DNA of 64,000 bases from JAYKJB01 sp035284745 [NCBI: Candidatus Sericytochromatia bacterium] (GCA_035284745.1 JAYKIL010000024.1:1-64000); one strand, 5' to 3'. Counted from the stretch's first letter, positions 35,319 through 44,831 are shown. The notes: generated by a model from the letters alone, not told the origin. Program-made: numbers and translations.

Positions 35319-35346
35319 ATTTCGACCGAACGAGCAGCGAACTTTA
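35319..35346 (-). promoter_or_regulatory. Sigma-28 (FliA)-type promoter candidate for flaG-fliS-fliT
   Basis: On the minus strand TAAAGTTC (35339-35346) matches the -35 consensus TAAAGTTT at 7 of 8 positions; GTCGAAAT (35319-35326), 12 bases on, matches GCCGATAA at 5 of 8. The consensus spacing is 11. Flagellin-chaperone genes are typical sigma-28 targets. Confidence 0.5.
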
Positions 35347-35359
35347 GGCTGCTTCGTCG

Positions 35360-35380
35360 AAAAATGCGATCATGATCACA
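35360..35380 (-). terminator. Candidate terminator of polA
   Basis: On the minus strand TGTGATC and GATCGCA form a stem with one wobble pair and a 4-base effective loop, followed by TTTTT. It lies 70 bases after the polA stop and just before the sigma-28-like promoter. Confidence 0.4.
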
Positions 35381-35450
35381 TCAATGGATCGGGTTCCCTC
35401 CAGATGGGACAACGCAGGATGGCTGAGCCCTGCGCCTCATCAAAGGGGGG

Positions 35451-38252
35451 TTATTTTGCTTCCATCCAGGTCGCGCCCCAGTGGATATCGACCTTTAAAG
35501 GGACCTTGAGCTGGAAAGCGTTTTCCATTTCACCTCTGACCAGTGCCATCACCGGATCAAGGGCTTCCTCGGCCACTTCGAATACCAATTCGTCGTGGAC
35601 TTGCAAGAGCATGACTGCCGGGTACGCTCTCAGTTGAGGGGCCAATCGCACCATCGCAAGTTTGATAATATCGGCAGCACTGCCTTGAATCGGCGCGTTG
35701 ATCGCCATTCTTTCGCCGAAGTCACGAACTTGCCGGTTTGCCGCATTTATTTCCGGGATGTAACGCCGCCGTCCTGACAGCGTCTCCACGTAGCCGCTGC
35801 GTTTTGCCTGCGCGATGGTTTGAATCATATAGTGCTGGATACCGGGGTAACGGGCATTGAAGCGTTCAATGAATTCTCGGGCTTCCTGCCTCGAAATTCC
35901 CAGTGCTTTCGACAGGCCAAAGTCGGTTTGCCCGTACACCACGCCGAAGTTGGTTGTTTTGGCTCGGCGCCTCATTTCAGGGGTCACCTCAGCGAGCGAT
36001 ACATTGAAAATTTCCGCGGCCGTCACCGCGTGAATGTCTTGGTCTTGATGAAATGCCTCCAAAAACGTGGGATCGGCGGTGACGTGGGCCAAGATTCGTA
36101 ATTCAATTTGAGAGTAATCAGCCGATAGAATCAACCGATGAGACTCGCTTGGAATGAACGCTTTCCGGATCTCACGCCCCAATTCTGAGCGAATCGGAAT
36201 GTTTTGCAGGTTGGGCTCTTGCGAGCTCAGTCGCCCTGTCGCCGCGATGGTCTGGTTGAAGCTTGTGTGAATCCGCCCGGTTTTTGGGTTGACCAATGCC
36301 GGCAAGGCGTCCACATACGTATTTTTCAATTTCACCAACTGACGGTATTCCAGCACTTCGCGCACAATGCTGTGGTTGCCCGAGAGTTCTTCGAGAACCG
36401 ACGCATCGGTACTCGGTCCCGTTTTGGTTTTTTTGATGATCGGGAGACCTAATTTTTCGAACAGGACCACTGCGAGTTGTTTTGGCGAATTAATATTAAA
36501 ATTTTCACCCGCCAATTCGTAAATGTGATGCTCTCTGGCAGACACAAGGGCCGAAAGTTTCACGCTCAGCTGCGCCAGCCAGGCCGTATCGAGCTTGATG
36601 CCGTGGCGTTCCATGCCGAGCAAAATGGGAACCAAAGGCCGTTCCAGTTCGTCGAACAGCTTTTCTTGCCCCTGCTCTTTTAATTTGGGGGCTAAGAATG
36701 CCTTGAGTTCTTGCGTGACAGCCACGTCTGCACCGGCGTAGGGAGCCGCTTTTTCCACGGGTACCTGTGCCATGGTGATGGCTTTGGCCCCGCTGCCAAT
36801 CAGGCTTTTTATTTCCGTCATTTCATAGCGCAGGTGTTCCCAAGCCAATTCCTTGAGTGCGTGACTTTGACGCCCGGAATACACCAAGTAATCAGCGATC
36901 ATCGTGTCGTAAGGCAGGCCTTCAGTCCTCAGCCCCGCACCCATCAACACTTGTAAGTCGTATTTGGCGTTATGAGCAATTTTCTCCTTGGAGGCGTCTG
37001 CGAAAATGGGTTGCAGGGCCTCCCGTACCGTCGGCCAATTAAGATTCGGACCCTGTTCGTGGCCCAACGGAATGTAGTAGGCTCGCGCCTGAGAGGCCTC
37101 TGGGCCTCCGAACGCGAGGGCCAGACCCACTAAATCGCACGTCAGGGCATTGAGCCCGGTGGTCTCAACGTCAAAAGTAAACGCGGGGGCCGCTTGAAGT
37201 TGACTGACCAATTCTTGTAACAGAAGTTCGGTCGACACGACGGTCACGTTCAGTTCAAGGGGGCGGGCGACCTTTACGACAACGTCAGTCGGGCCATTAA
37301 AAAGGCCCGGCAGGGCGTGGGAGGAAGGGGCGGCTCCCGTCGTGGGCAACGCCGCACCGTTCGGGGCAAAGGCGGCCAGCGTTTGCGGGAGTTGCCGGAT
37401 GATACTCGTAAATTCAAATTTTTCCAGTGTTCGGGTTAAATGGTCCAGATTGGGCATCGTCAGGTGGCAGCGATGGGACTCAAATTGAACGGGCGCGTGG
37501 CGATCGATGGTGGCCAGCTCCAAGCTGAGTTGGGCGAGTTTGTGGTGTTCCCGCAAGCGTTCGCCCAATTTGCCGGAAACCTCCGCCACGTGTTCATACA
37601 AATTGGACACCGTACCGTAGCTTTGGAGCAGCTTGACAGCACTTTTTTCTCCGACCCCCGGCACGCCAGGAATGTTGTCGGAAGAATCGCCCATCAATCC
37701 TTTGAGGTCAGGGATTTGAGCGGGGGTCACCCCCATTTTTGCGAGCACCGCATCAGGCCCAAATACTTCGAGTTCGCCCACCCCGGATTGCGGCAGTAAA
37801 ACGCTCACCCGATCGGTAACCAACTGAAAAGCATCGCGATCCCCTGTCAGTATTTCGACCTCAAAGCCTTCCGCTTCGGCCTGTCGTGCGAGGGTTCCAA
37901 TCACATCGTCGGCTTCGTAGCCATCTAATTCGTAGATGGGAATTTCAAAGGCGGCCACCACGTCTCGCAAGGGTCCCATTTGGGCAATCATGTCATCATC
38001 CATTTTGCTGCGGTGCGCCTTGTATTCTGTGTAGGCCTCGTGCCGAAAGGTAGGCGCTGCACGGTCGAAGGCCACGGCCAAACAGGTTGGACGTAATTTG
38101 CCCACGGCCTCCAGCATCATTTTCACAAAGCCAAAAATGGCGCCCGTGGGTTGCCCGTCTCGGGTGGCAAAGCCACGGCGCAGGAGGGCAAAATAGGCCC
38201 GATAGGCCAGCGCGTGGCCGTCGATGAGTAGCAGACGAGGGGGATGAGACAC
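35451..38252 (-). CDS. polA: DNA polymerase I
   Basis: GTG at 38252 is chosen because AGAGG lies 7 bases upstream and the protein then begins close to the family's usual LLLIDGHALAYRAYF; 933 residues. All three activities are present: a 5'-3' exonuclease (DGYEADDVIGTLA, GVPGVGEKSAVKLL), an intact 3'-5' exonuclease (FDVETTGL, Asp361 and Glu363), and the polymerase with LSADYSQIELR (motif A), RRAKTTNFGVVYGQ (motif B) and LLQVHDELVFEV (motif C). It fills gaps in repair and removes Okazaki primers. It is single, between rfbB and flaG. Confidence 0.97.
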   Translation of the reverse strand: MSHPPRLLLIDGHALAYRAYFALLRRGFATRDGQPTGAIFGFVKMMLEAVGKLRPTCLAVAFDRAAPTFRHEAYTEYKAHRSKMDDDMIAQMGPLRDVVAAFEIPIYELDGYEADDVIGTLARQAEAEGFEVEILTGDRDAFQLVTDRVSVLLPQSGVGELEVFGPDAVLAKMGVTPAQIPDLKGLMGDSSDNIPGVPGVGEKSAVKLLQSYGTVSNLYEHVAEVSGKLGERLREHHKLAQLSLELATIDRHAPVQFESHRCHLTMPNLDHLTRTLEKFEFTSIIRQLPQTLAAFAPNGAALPTTGAAPSSHALPGLFNGPTDVVVKVARPLELNVTVVSTELLLQELVSQLQAAPAFTFDVETTGLNALTCDLVGLALAFGGPEASQARAYYIPLGHEQGPNLNWPTVREALQPIFADASKEKIAHNAKYDLQVLMGAGLRTEGLPYDTMIADYLVYSGRQSHALKELAWEHLRYEMTEIKSLIGSGAKAITMAQVPVEKAAPYAGADVAVTQELKAFLAPKLKEQGQEKLFDELERPLVPILLGMERHGIKLDTAWLAQLSVKLSALVSAREHHIYELAGENFNINSPKQLAVVLFEKLGLPIIKKTKTGPSTDASVLEELSGNHSIVREVLEYRQLVKLKNTYVDALPALVNPKTGRIHTSFNQTIAATGRLSSQEPNLQNIPIRSELGREIRKAFIPSESHRLILSADYSQIELRILAHVTADPTFLEAFHQDQDIHAVTAAEIFNVSLAEVTPEMRRRAKTTNFGVVYGQTDFGLSKALGISRQEAREFIERFNARYPGIQHYMIQTIAQAKRSGYVETLSGRRRYIPEINAANRQVRDFGERMAINAPIQGSAADIIKLAMVRLAPQLRAYPAVMLLQVHDELVFEVAEEALDPVMALVRGEMENAFQLKVPLKVDIHWGATWMEAK

Positions 38253-38277
38253 AACGGAACCTCTCAAAAGACGCTCC

Positions 38278-38283
38278 ATTGTA
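38278..38283 (-). promoter_or_regulatory. TACAAT -10 box for polA
   Basis: TACAAT on the minus strand lies 26 bases before the polA GTG, leaving room for a short leader with AGAGG at 38260-38264. No clear -35 box is seen, so the call is tentative. Confidence 0.3.
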
Positions 38284-38400
38284 CCGTCGTTCACTGATTC
38301 CGAGGGTGGGGGTTCCTTGAGTCCTTGGTGGGCAGCCGGCGAATCTGAGGCCAGGCGCGTGTTTCTCCCGTTCTAAGGAGGGTCGCCCGTGATGTCTCGT

Positions 38401-39414
38401 TTAGTTCCCGCTCAGGATCTGATTCGCGGCTGCGCGTTTCGCATCCAGGGCTCGCTCGCGCAAGGGGCGCCACCATTCTGGATGCGCCTGGTACCACGAC
38501 AAAGTCTGGAAGAGACCGGCTGCAAAGTCGTACGTCGGTTGCCATCCTAACTCTTGGCGGATCTTGTCCGCGTTAATGGCATAGCGACGATCGTGACCCG
38601 GGCGATCCTGGACGTACCGTACCAAGCTGGCAGGTTTTCTCAAGCATTCCAGAATGAGCGTTGTGATGGCAAGGTTGGTGTGTTCGTTATTGCCGCCAAT
38701 ATTGTAGACATCACCGGGCTTTCCTTGCAGGAGCACCTTGGCGATGGCTTCACAATGGTCTTCGACGTGCAGCCAATCGCGGACGTTCAGGCCGTCCCCA
38801 TAGATCGGTAAGTGCTCGTCGTGCATGGCGTTCGTAATGAAAAAGGGAATCAGCTTTTCCGGAAATTGATAGGGACCGTAGTTGTTGCTGCATCGGGTGA
38901 TCATCACCGGCAGACCGAAGGTTTCAAAATAACTGCGGGCCATCAGGTCGGAGGCTGCTTTGCTCGCTGCATACGGGCTGTTGGGGGCCAGGGGACTTTC
39001 TTCGCTGAAAAGCCCAGTGGGTCCTAGGCTGCCGTAAACCTCGTCCGTGCTGACGTGAACAAAACGCTCAATGCGCTGCTTCCGGGCGGCGTCCAACAGT
39101 GTGACCGTCCCGCCCACATTCGTGCTCACGAAGATGTCGGGGGCGCTAATGGAGCGATCCACGTGGCTTTCGGCCGCCATGTGCACAATCGCATCGTGTC
39201 CGGCAACCACCGCATCCACGGCCTTGGCATCGCGAATATCACCGTGTACGAAGCGAAAACGGGGGTTGTTTTGCAGATCGCTCAAGCTTTGTAGATTGCC
39301 TGCGTAGGTTAACGCGTCCAGCACGGTGACGTGACAGGCGCTGTCCCGGTTTAACATCCAACGGACAAAATTGCTGCCAATGAAACCGGCTCCACCGGTC
39401 ACCAGGATGCGCAT
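38401..39414 (-). CDS. rfbB: dTDP-glucose 4,6-dehydratase
   Basis: The 337-residue NAD-dependent SDR enzyme makes dTDP-4-keto-6-deoxyglucose, the second step to dTDP-rhamnose. It shows [15 protein letters not shown] (NAD site), HMAAESHVDRSI, STDEVYGSLG with catalytic Thr-Asp-Glu, and YAASKAASD (Tyr-x3-Lys). AGGAGA precedes the ATG by 7 bases. It overlaps rfbC by 16 bases. It is the last gene of the cluster; a reductase gene (rfbD) is not adjacent. Confidence 0.96.
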   Translation of the reverse strand: MRILVTGGAGFIGSNFVRWMLNRDSACHVTVLDALTYAGNLQSLSDLQNNPRFRFVHGDIRDAKAVDAVVAGHDAIVHMAAESHVDRSISAPDIFVSTNVGGTVTLLDAARKQRIERFVHVSTDEVYGSLGPTGLFSEESPLAPNSPYAASKAASDLMARSYFETFGLPVMITRCSNNYGPYQFPEKLIPFFITNAMHDEHLPIYGDGLNVRDWLHVEDHCEAIAKVLLQGKPGDVYNIGGNNEHTNLAITTLILECLRKPASLVRYVQDRPGHDRRYAINADKIRQELGWQPTYDFAAGLFQTLSWYQAHPEWWRPLRERALDAKRAAANQILSGN

Positions 39415-39995
39415 GCAGAGTCTCCTGTCATCGTGGGGGAGGGATAAAACACCGGCAGATCGTGCTGCTCAGTGAGCGAGGGCAGGGCTTCGTCCTTGCT
39501 CGAGACCATTCGAGTGTAATGACAAGCCGGCCAATCAATGGCCAGAGTGGGATCATTCCAGCGAATGCCACGTTCAGACGGGGGATCGTACAACGCCGTG
39601 CATTTGTAGCTGACATCCGCACGGTCTGTGAGTACCAGAAAACCGTGTGCAAAACCGGGAGGTATCCAGATTTGACGGTCGTCCTCGGCGGAAAGCTCAA
39701 CGCCGACCCACACACCATAGTGGGGGGAGTTTCTTCGCACGTCCGCCGCGACGTCGTAAATTCGTCCCTGCTCGACGCGAATCAGTTTCCCCTGGGGCTG
39801 ATGCAGTTGATAATGGAGCCCGCGCAGCACGCCGCCGTGGCTTCGTGAGCGGTTATCTTGCACGAAATGGGTGGGCAAGCCCGCTTGGGCAAAGCGGCCG
39901 GCGTGAAAGGTTTCTTGAAAAAAGCCGCGTGCATCCTCGTATCGCGTGGCTTCCACGATGAATACTTCGGGATGCCGTGTTGTTGTCAGCTTCAC
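39399..39995 (-). CDS. rfbC: dTDP-4-dehydrorhamnose 3,5-epimerase
   Basis: The 198-residue protein is a single cupin-type RmlC. It epimerises C3 and C5 of the keto sugar. Features include [32 protein letters not shown] with the catalytic His, [19 protein letters not shown], and [16 protein letters not shown] at 39995 shares GTGA with the rfbA stop and has GGGAG upstream. Confidence 0.95.
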   Translation of the reverse strand: MKLTTTRHPEVFIVEATRYEDARGFFQETFHAGRFAQAGLPTHFVQDNRSRSHGGVLRGLHYQLHQPQGKLIRVEQGRIYDVAADVRRNSPHYGVWVGVELSAEDDRQIWIPPGFAHGFLVLTDRADVSYKCTALYDPPSERGIRWNDPTLAIDWPACHYTRMVSSKDEALPSLTEQHDLPVFYPSPTMTGDSACASW

Positions 39996-40909
39996 GTCTT
40001 TCTCCCTTGAATGAGCACACGGGAAACGTCAGGTCTCTCTGATTCGAGAAGGTGCAACAGGTATTGACCATATCCATTTTTGAGCAACGGATGCGCCAGT
40101 GCCTCGAGTTGCCCCTCCGAGATGAAACCCATTCGCCAGGCTACTTCTTCCGGACAGCCGACCTTTAACCCTTGGCGCTCCTCAATGACTTGGATGAAGT
40201 TGGATGCTTGTAAAAGGGCATCCACTGTGCCGGTATCGAGCCAGGCAAAACCTCGCCGCAAAATTTCAACGTGTAACATTCCTCGCTCCAAGTAAAGGCG
40301 ATTGAGGTCGGTAATTTCCAGTTCCCCTCGGCTTGACGGGCGCAGATTGTGGGCCAACTCCACCACGTGGTTATCATAAAAATATAAGCCGGTGACAGCA
40401 AAAGGACTGCTCGGTGCCGTCGGTTTCTCTTCAATCGCGCTCGCTCTGCCTGTTTCATCGAAAGTAACGACGCCATAGCGTTCGGGGTCTTTGACCCGAT
40501 AGCCAAACACCGTCGCACCGGTGGTGCGGGACGTGGCGCGCTGAACCGTCTTTGAAAGGCTGTCACCGTAAAAAATATTATCGCCGAGTACCAACGCCAC
40601 GGGGTCGGTACCAATGAATTGAGCCCCAATGGTGAAGGCTTGCGCCAAACCATCGGGTGATGGCTGGGCGGCATATTGTAACGACAACCCCCAGTGGGAA
40701 CCGTCCCCCAGCAAACTTTGAAAGGCTGGTTGATCGCGGGGGGTTGTAATAATGAGAATCTCTCGAATGCCCGCTAGCATCAAGGTGGTCAGCGGATAGT
40801 ACACCATCGGTTTGTCGTACACACCGAGCAGTTGCTTCGAGGTGGCGATGGTGAGGGGGTGGAGCCTGGTTCCTGAGCCTCCAGCCAAAATGATGCCTTT
40901 GTAGGTCAC
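39992..40909 (-). CDS. rfbA: Glucose-1-phosphate thymidylyltransferase
   Basis: GTG at 40909 starts a 305-residue protein beginning [19 protein letters not shown], the nucleotidyltransferase signature; an upstream ATG at 40942 has no Shine-Dalgarno. It makes dTDP-glucose from dTTP and glucose-1-phosphate. [32 protein letters not shown] and [16 protein letters not shown] are typical. It is first in the rfbA-rfbC-rfbB cluster, with htrA upstream on the same strand. Confidence 0.96.
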   Translation of the reverse strand: MTYKGIILAGGSGTRLHPLTIATSKQLLGVYDKPMVYYPLTTLMLAGIREILIITTPRDQPAFQSLLGDGSHWGLSLQYAAQPSPDGLAQAFTIGAQFIGTDPVALVLGDNIFYGDSLSKTVQRATSRTTGATVFGYRVKDPERYGVVTFDETGRASAIEEKPTAPSSPFAVTGLYFYDNHVVELAHNLRPSSRGELEITDLNRLYLERGMLHVEILRRGFAWLDTGTVDALLQASNFIQVIEERQGLKVGCPEEVAWRMGFISEGQLEALAHPLLKNGYGQYLLHLLESERPDVSRVLIQGRKT

Positions 40910-41019
40910 TTTTCGAGGGGCCTTTCTGCGGAGATGGGGCAACGAGGTGAGTGTTCTGGTAGTTTACCCGGTGCTTTCTGCGTTGCTGTGTTCATGTCGG
41001 CTCAAAAATACTGTGCTTT

Positions 41020-42075
41020 TTATCGTCTCACGGCTGCGTTGGGTGCCGCTTGCAGCTCTATTTCGATGGCAAGTCGTTGCCCTTCCCGCAGGACCAAAAT
41101 TTTAACGACGGTTCCCACCGGTTTCATGTTGAGATAGGCGAGCAGATCCCGGGCCGAACGTACGGGTTTCTGGTCCACACTGACGACGACATCGCCCGGT
41201 TCAATACCCGCCAACTGTGCGGGCCCTCCTTCCGCAGTGGCGACGATCAGGACCCCAGTGAGCTTTTGGGTTACAAAGTCTCGGACTGAAACTCCCAACC
41301 ACGCACGCTCCACCCGGCCGTTTCGTCGTAATTGTTCCACCACTTGGCGCGCCGTAGCCGCCGGAATGGCAAATCCGATGCCCTGCCCACGGGCGGCGAC
41401 GGCTGTATTCACACCCACGACTTCCCCGGCCATATTGAGTAATGGGCCTCCCGAATTGCCCGGGTTGATGGCCGCATCTGTCTGAATGAAATTGACACGA
41501 TCGTTCAGGGCGATGCCGCGATTGGTCGCGCTGATGATGCCCGCTGAGACCGTGTGTGAAAGCCCAAGGGGGGAGCCAATGGCAACCACCCACTCTCCGA
41601 CGCGAGGGCTCTCGCCTTGGATAAATTTGAGTGATTTGAGACCCTTCGCATTGACTTTGATTAAAGCAAGATCTGTGGTCGGATCAACTCCGAGCACACG
41701 GCCCCGATATTGGGTCCCGTTCGCCAATGTGACTCGGATGATGTCTGCTTGGCGGATGACGTGAAAGTTCGTCACGATGAGGCCATTTGGGTCGATGACG
41801 AAGCCTGAGCCGACTCCTTTTTGCTCTGGCATTGTGATGCCTTCATTAATGAACATGTCCAAGAAGGGATCACGGATGGGACGTGCAATCGTATCGATGT
41901 TGACCACCGCTGCATCGACCCGTTCGACGAGATCGGCAATGTTGGGCACTCCCCAACTGCTCGATGCGGCATAGGCCTGCTGTGAGGTCGTTGGCCCGCT
42001 CACTCCCGCTCCCCAAATGCCACAAGCGAGAACGCTCGTCACCACGCCTGCGATCCCCTTCGACGTAATGTTCAC
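41020..42075 (-). CDS. Periplasmic serine protease, HtrA/Deg family, one PDZ domain
   Basis: GTG at 42075, with AAGGA 9 bases upstream, gives 351 residues and an N-terminal signal or anchor (GVVTSVLACGIWGAGVSG). The trypsin-like domain has the triad: NFHVIRQAD (His), DPTTDLALIKV (Asp) and NPGNSGGPLLN (Ser). A single PDZ domain follows (GVLIVATAEGGPAQLAGIEPGDVVVSVD). One PDZ makes it DegS/HhoA-like rather than two-PDZ DegP. It degrades or senses misfolded envelope proteins. It is divergent from the SRP RNA gene. Confidence 0.93.
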   Translation of the reverse strand: MNITSKGIAGVVTSVLACGIWGAGVSGPTTSQQAYAASSSWGVPNIADLVERVDAAVVNIDTIARPIRDPFLDMFINEGITMPEQKGVGSGFVIDPNGLIVTNFHVIRQADIIRVTLANGTQYRGRVLGVDPTTDLALIKVNAKGLKSLKFIQGESPRVGEWVVAIGSPLGLSHTVSAGIISATNRGIALNDRVNFIQTDAAINPGNSGGPLLNMAGEVVGVNTAVAARGQGIGFAIPAATARQVVEQLRRNGRVERAWLGVSVRDFVTQKLTGVLIVATAEGGPAQLAGIEPGDVVVSVDQKPVRSARDLLAYLNMKPVGTVVKILVLREGQRLAIEIELQAAPNAAVRR

Positions 42076-42160
42076 CGACAAGATTCCTTCCGAAGACACG
42101 CGCTTTAGCCCATCGTCGCACTCCCTTTCGCTGGTTCGCAAGTGTGCGGTGAAGCTGCTG

Positions 42161-42169
42161 TGCTATAAT
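42161..42169 (+). promoter_or_regulatory. Extended -10 promoter of the SRP RNA gene
   Basis: TGCTATAAT is a perfect extended -10 element (TGnTATAAT) ending 6-7 bases before the likely 5' end of the RNA. No -35 match is present, as is normal for this promoter type. Confidence 0.6.
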
Positions 42170-42172
42170 TTT

Positions 42173-42281
42173 GGCGACCGGGTCCCATGCGGCGCGGCCC
42201 GTGAACCTCGCTAGGCCCGGAAGGGAGCAACGATAAGCGGTTCACCGCGGGTGTTGTGGGGGTGCCCGGTCACCAATTTTT
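42173..42281 (+). ncRNA. ffs: Signal recognition particle RNA (4.5S, small bacterial type)
   Basis: The conserved Ffh-binding hairpin is present: GGCCCGGAAGGGAGCA with the GGAA tetraloop near 42214-42229, flanked by GTGAACC and GGTTCACC. The ends pair: GGCGACCGGG at the 5' side and CCCGGTCACC at 42265-42274 are complementary except one position. About 100 bases in length, then AATTTTTG, which gives the terminator T-run. It targets membrane and exported proteins with Ffh. The exact ends are estimates. Confidence 0.92.
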
Positions 42282-42322
42282 GACCCCTGCTGTTGATGGC
42301 ACCGCCCAAAACGCAGGCTCGA

Positions 42323-43183
42323 ATGTCTTTTTTGGATGGACGCCGCGTGAAGGATTTCTACAAAATTCTCGGTGTGACGCGGAACGCCGATGATAATGAA
42401 ATTCGCAAGGCGTATCGGCGACTGGCACGCCGCTACCATCCCGATACGCAACCGGACGACCCCTTGGCCGGGGCGCGTTTTAGGGAACTCACGGAGGCCT
42501 ATGACGTGTTGGGTGATCCGCCCAAACGCAGGGCATATGATGCCGTCTTCGGGGAAGGGGGGGGCGCCGGCTCAACCGCTGGCGGTTTCGAAGCTTTTTT
42601 GAGTCACCTCTTGGGGACCGCTCCGGCGGTCGCTCGAAAGGGCGCAGACTTGGAAATTGAAACCGAACTGGTATTGGACCAAGTTGCGTCTGGGGCTGTG
42701 GTAACTCTGGTCTTGACTCCCCCGAGCGGTCAGGTGCGGCGGTTGCGAGTGAAGATTCCTCCGGGCGTTGAAGACGGCACGGTGGTTCGTCTTCCGCGTG
42801 AGGGCGATCCGGGTGATTTTGGGGGCCCTCCGGGTGATTTGATGGTGCGGGTGCGGGTGGCTCAGCATCCCGTGTTCCGCCGTGAACGCGCCAATTTATA
42901 CGCTGATTTGCCGATATCGGTCTTCACCGCCGTTTTGGGGGGGCCGGTGAACTGTCCATCCCTAGAGGGTGACTTCGTTTTTGAAATACCCGCGGGAACC
43001 CAAGGAAACAGCGTGTTTCGCTTTAATGGACGGGGGTTGCCTCACACCAAGGGTGAGGCCCGGGGGCATTTGGAGGTGCGCATTCTATTGCAGATACCGC
43101 TTCCCATTGACTCGGTGCAACGCGGTTTGTGGGAAACTCTTGCCCAAGACTCTGCCTCGGCATTTGTCTCGGCGGGCGAGTGA
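42323..43183 (+). CDS. DnaJ-domain co-chaperone without zinc finger (CbpA type)
   Basis: ATG at 42323 gives 286 residues; in-frame TTG 42293 and ATG 42296 are alternatives nearer the SRP RNA. The J domain opens the protein (DFYKILGVTRNADDNEIRKAY, HPD at 39-41), then a Gly-rich linker, and the two C-terminal substrate domains (RLRVKIPPGVEDGTVVRLP, GDLMVRVRVAQHPVFRRE). The DnaJ zinc finger (CxxCxGxG repeats) is absent, as in CbpA and DnaJ2. It stimulates DnaK. It follows ffs, which suggests shared protein-folding or targeting context. Confidence 0.92.
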   Translation: MSFLDGRRVKDFYKILGVTRNADDNEIRKAYRRLARRYHPDTQPDDPLAGARFRELTEAYDVLGDPPKRRAYDAVFGEGGGAGSTAGGFEAFLSHLLGTAPAVARKGADLEIETELVLDQVASGAVVTLVLTPPSGQVRRLRVKIPPGVEDGTVVRLPREGDPGDFGGPPGDLMVRVRVAQHPVFRRERANLYADLPISVFTAVLGGPVNCPSLEGDFVFEIPAGTQGNSVFRFNGRGLPHTKGEARGHLEVRILLQIPLPIDSVQRGLWETLAQDSASAFVSAGE

Positions 43184-43287
43184 CGACACCCATTTAATCC
43201 CGGGGGTCGTGCTAAACTCATTGTGAGGCGTGACTTTTTGACGGTTTTTTGGGTTTCATTGAAGGCTTGTTTGGTTGAGAGCGTGTC

Positions 43288-43986
43288 GTGATGGCGATTC
43301 GAATCCCAGAAATTAAGCGTTGCTTACAGAACGTTCCGCTTTTCGCGGACTTAGACGTGGCCGAGATCGATCAACTTGCTCACCTTGCTCGTCATCGGGT
43401 GGTTGGTAAGGGCAACGTCATTTTTTATGAGGATGATCCCGGAACGAGCTGCTATGTCATTGTGAAGGGCCGTGTGAAGATTGTGGTCAACGCGGACGAT
43501 GGCAGGGAGCACATTCTCGGGGTGCTCCAGGATGGTGACTTTTTTGGTGAAATGTCATTGATCGATGGGCAGTCTCGATCCGCGTCAGCGGTGGCTGTAG
43601 AAGATGTTCAGATGGTGACTGTGCAGCGCGATGAATTTCTGAAATTGCTGCGCTCGAATCCGGAAATTTCACTGAAGTTGCTTGTGACCCTGTCTCAACG
43701 GCTTCGTGCTGCGGATCGTAATATGGAAAGTTTGGCATTTTTGTCGGCGCCGGGGCGGGTGGCCCGTTTGCTTCTGGAACTGGCGAAAGAGCATGGAGAG
43801 CAAACGCCTGAGGGCATCACGATCAATCACGTGATGACCCGTCAAGAACTGGCGAGTTTGGCGGGTACGAGTCGCGAGACCTTAACCCGGGTGCTGATGG
43901 ATTACCAAGACCGGGGAATCATTTTGCTTGATAAAAATCGTCTGACGTTGCGCAAAGAGGAAAAACTGCGCGATATGATGGTTTAG
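43288..43986 (+). CDS. Crp/Fnr-family transcriptional regulator
   Basis: The 232-residue protein has an N-terminal cyclic-nucleotide-binding domain (GDFFGEMSLIDGQSRSASAVA, with the Glu and Arg-Ser that contact cAMP in Crp), a dimer helix and a C-terminal winged helix (MTRQELASLAGTSRETLTRVL). There is no N-terminal four-cysteine cluster, so it is Crp-like and not an Fnr oxygen sensor. GTG 43288 or ATG 43291 is the start. Its targets are unknown; no perfect Crp site was found nearby. Confidence 0.93.
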   Translation: MMAIRIPEIKRCLQNVPLFADLDVAEIDQLAHLARHRVVGKGNVIFYEDDPGTSCYVIVKGRVKIVVNADDGREHILGVLQDGDFFGEMSLIDGQSRSASAVAVEDVQMVTVQRDEFLKLLRSNPEISLKLLVTLSQRLRAADRNMESLAFLSAPGRVARLLLELAKEHGEQTPEGITINHVMTRQELASLAGTSRETLTRVLMDYQDRGIILLDKNRLTLRKEEKLRDMMV

Positions 43987-44057
43987 GGCGTTATGGGCGG
44001 TGCTGGTCACAGTGCCGTGTTTCCACGGTCGCTAAAATCGCCCGGTAAGCTGTTTGA

Positions 44058-44831
44058 ATGAGGTCTTACACCGTGTTGCGACGTTCCGTCTATCTGGCCC
44101 TGACTGTTGTAAGTTGTGGGATGCTTGGCTGTTCTTTCAATCAGGCCAAAGTGTCACCCGCGCCTGTGGCCCTGACCCTGGATATCCTGGGGGTGACGAG
44201 GGTGGACCTTGAAACACAGAATGCGCGTCATCGTATTTATCTGAGCTGGCCTCAGATTGCCGATGCTTCCCTGTACGAGGTGATCCGACGCCTTGACGGT
44301 CGCCCGGCAAGCGTTCAGACGGCGCGGACTGAGACTGCATGGGTGGACGACGCGCTGATAGCCGGTCAAGGGGCGGGATACAAGGTGCAGGCTCTTTCCT
44401 CAAAAAGTCAGGTTTTGACCGTTTCTGATGAAAAGTCGGTGACGTTACTGGCGAGCGAGGTGGCCCCTCCAACGGGTCTGAAACCTTCAAATAATGCTGT
44501 TCTGGATGTGGGCGATGTGCCGACGTTTTCCTGGGACCGAATGGATGATGCGCAGTGGTATTACGTCAGCGTCGTGCGTGCCAATGATGATCGCTTGGTG
44601 TATTCGGCCATGACGTCGAGTACCTCGATAAAGTTCGGCGAACGCAGCCCTCTCCAACTGGAGAAATTTCCGGGAATTCTGCCGGTGGAGAGTGGGGCGG
44701 GTCTTGAACGGGGGGTGGTTCACAAGTGGACGGTGTCTTCGGTGCGCACAACCGGAGGTTCTGACCCCAGTCGGGTGACGGCGATTGACGTACGCGCTTC
44801 CGAGTTGCAGCGATTTAGCGTCGGAGGCTGA
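44058..44831 (+). CDS. Lipoprotein with fibronectin-III-like repeats
   Basis: The 257-residue product has a lipoprotein signal: SVYLALTVVSCGMLGC with Cys25 as the lipid site. Two beta-rich modules follow. RHRIYLSWPQIADASLYEV and VPTFSWDRMDDAQWYYVSVV both fit the W-x-(5-10)-Y pattern of fibronectin type III folds. It is probably anchored in the outer membrane or inner membrane facing the periplasm. It lies just before fliJ, but no flagellar role is known. No family name recognised. Confidence 0.7.
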   Translation: MRSYTVLRRSVYLALTVVSCGMLGCSFNQAKVSPAPVALTLDILGVTRVDLETQNARHRIYLSWPQIADASLYEVIRRLDGRPASVQTARTETAWVDDALIAGQGAGYKVQALSSKSQVLTVSDEKSVTLLASEVAPPTGLKPSNNAVLDVGDVPTFSWDRMDDAQWYYVSVVRANDDRLVYSAMTSSTSIKFGERSPLQLEKFPGILPVESGAGLERGVVHKWTVSSVRTTGGSDPSRVTAIDVRASELQRFSVGG

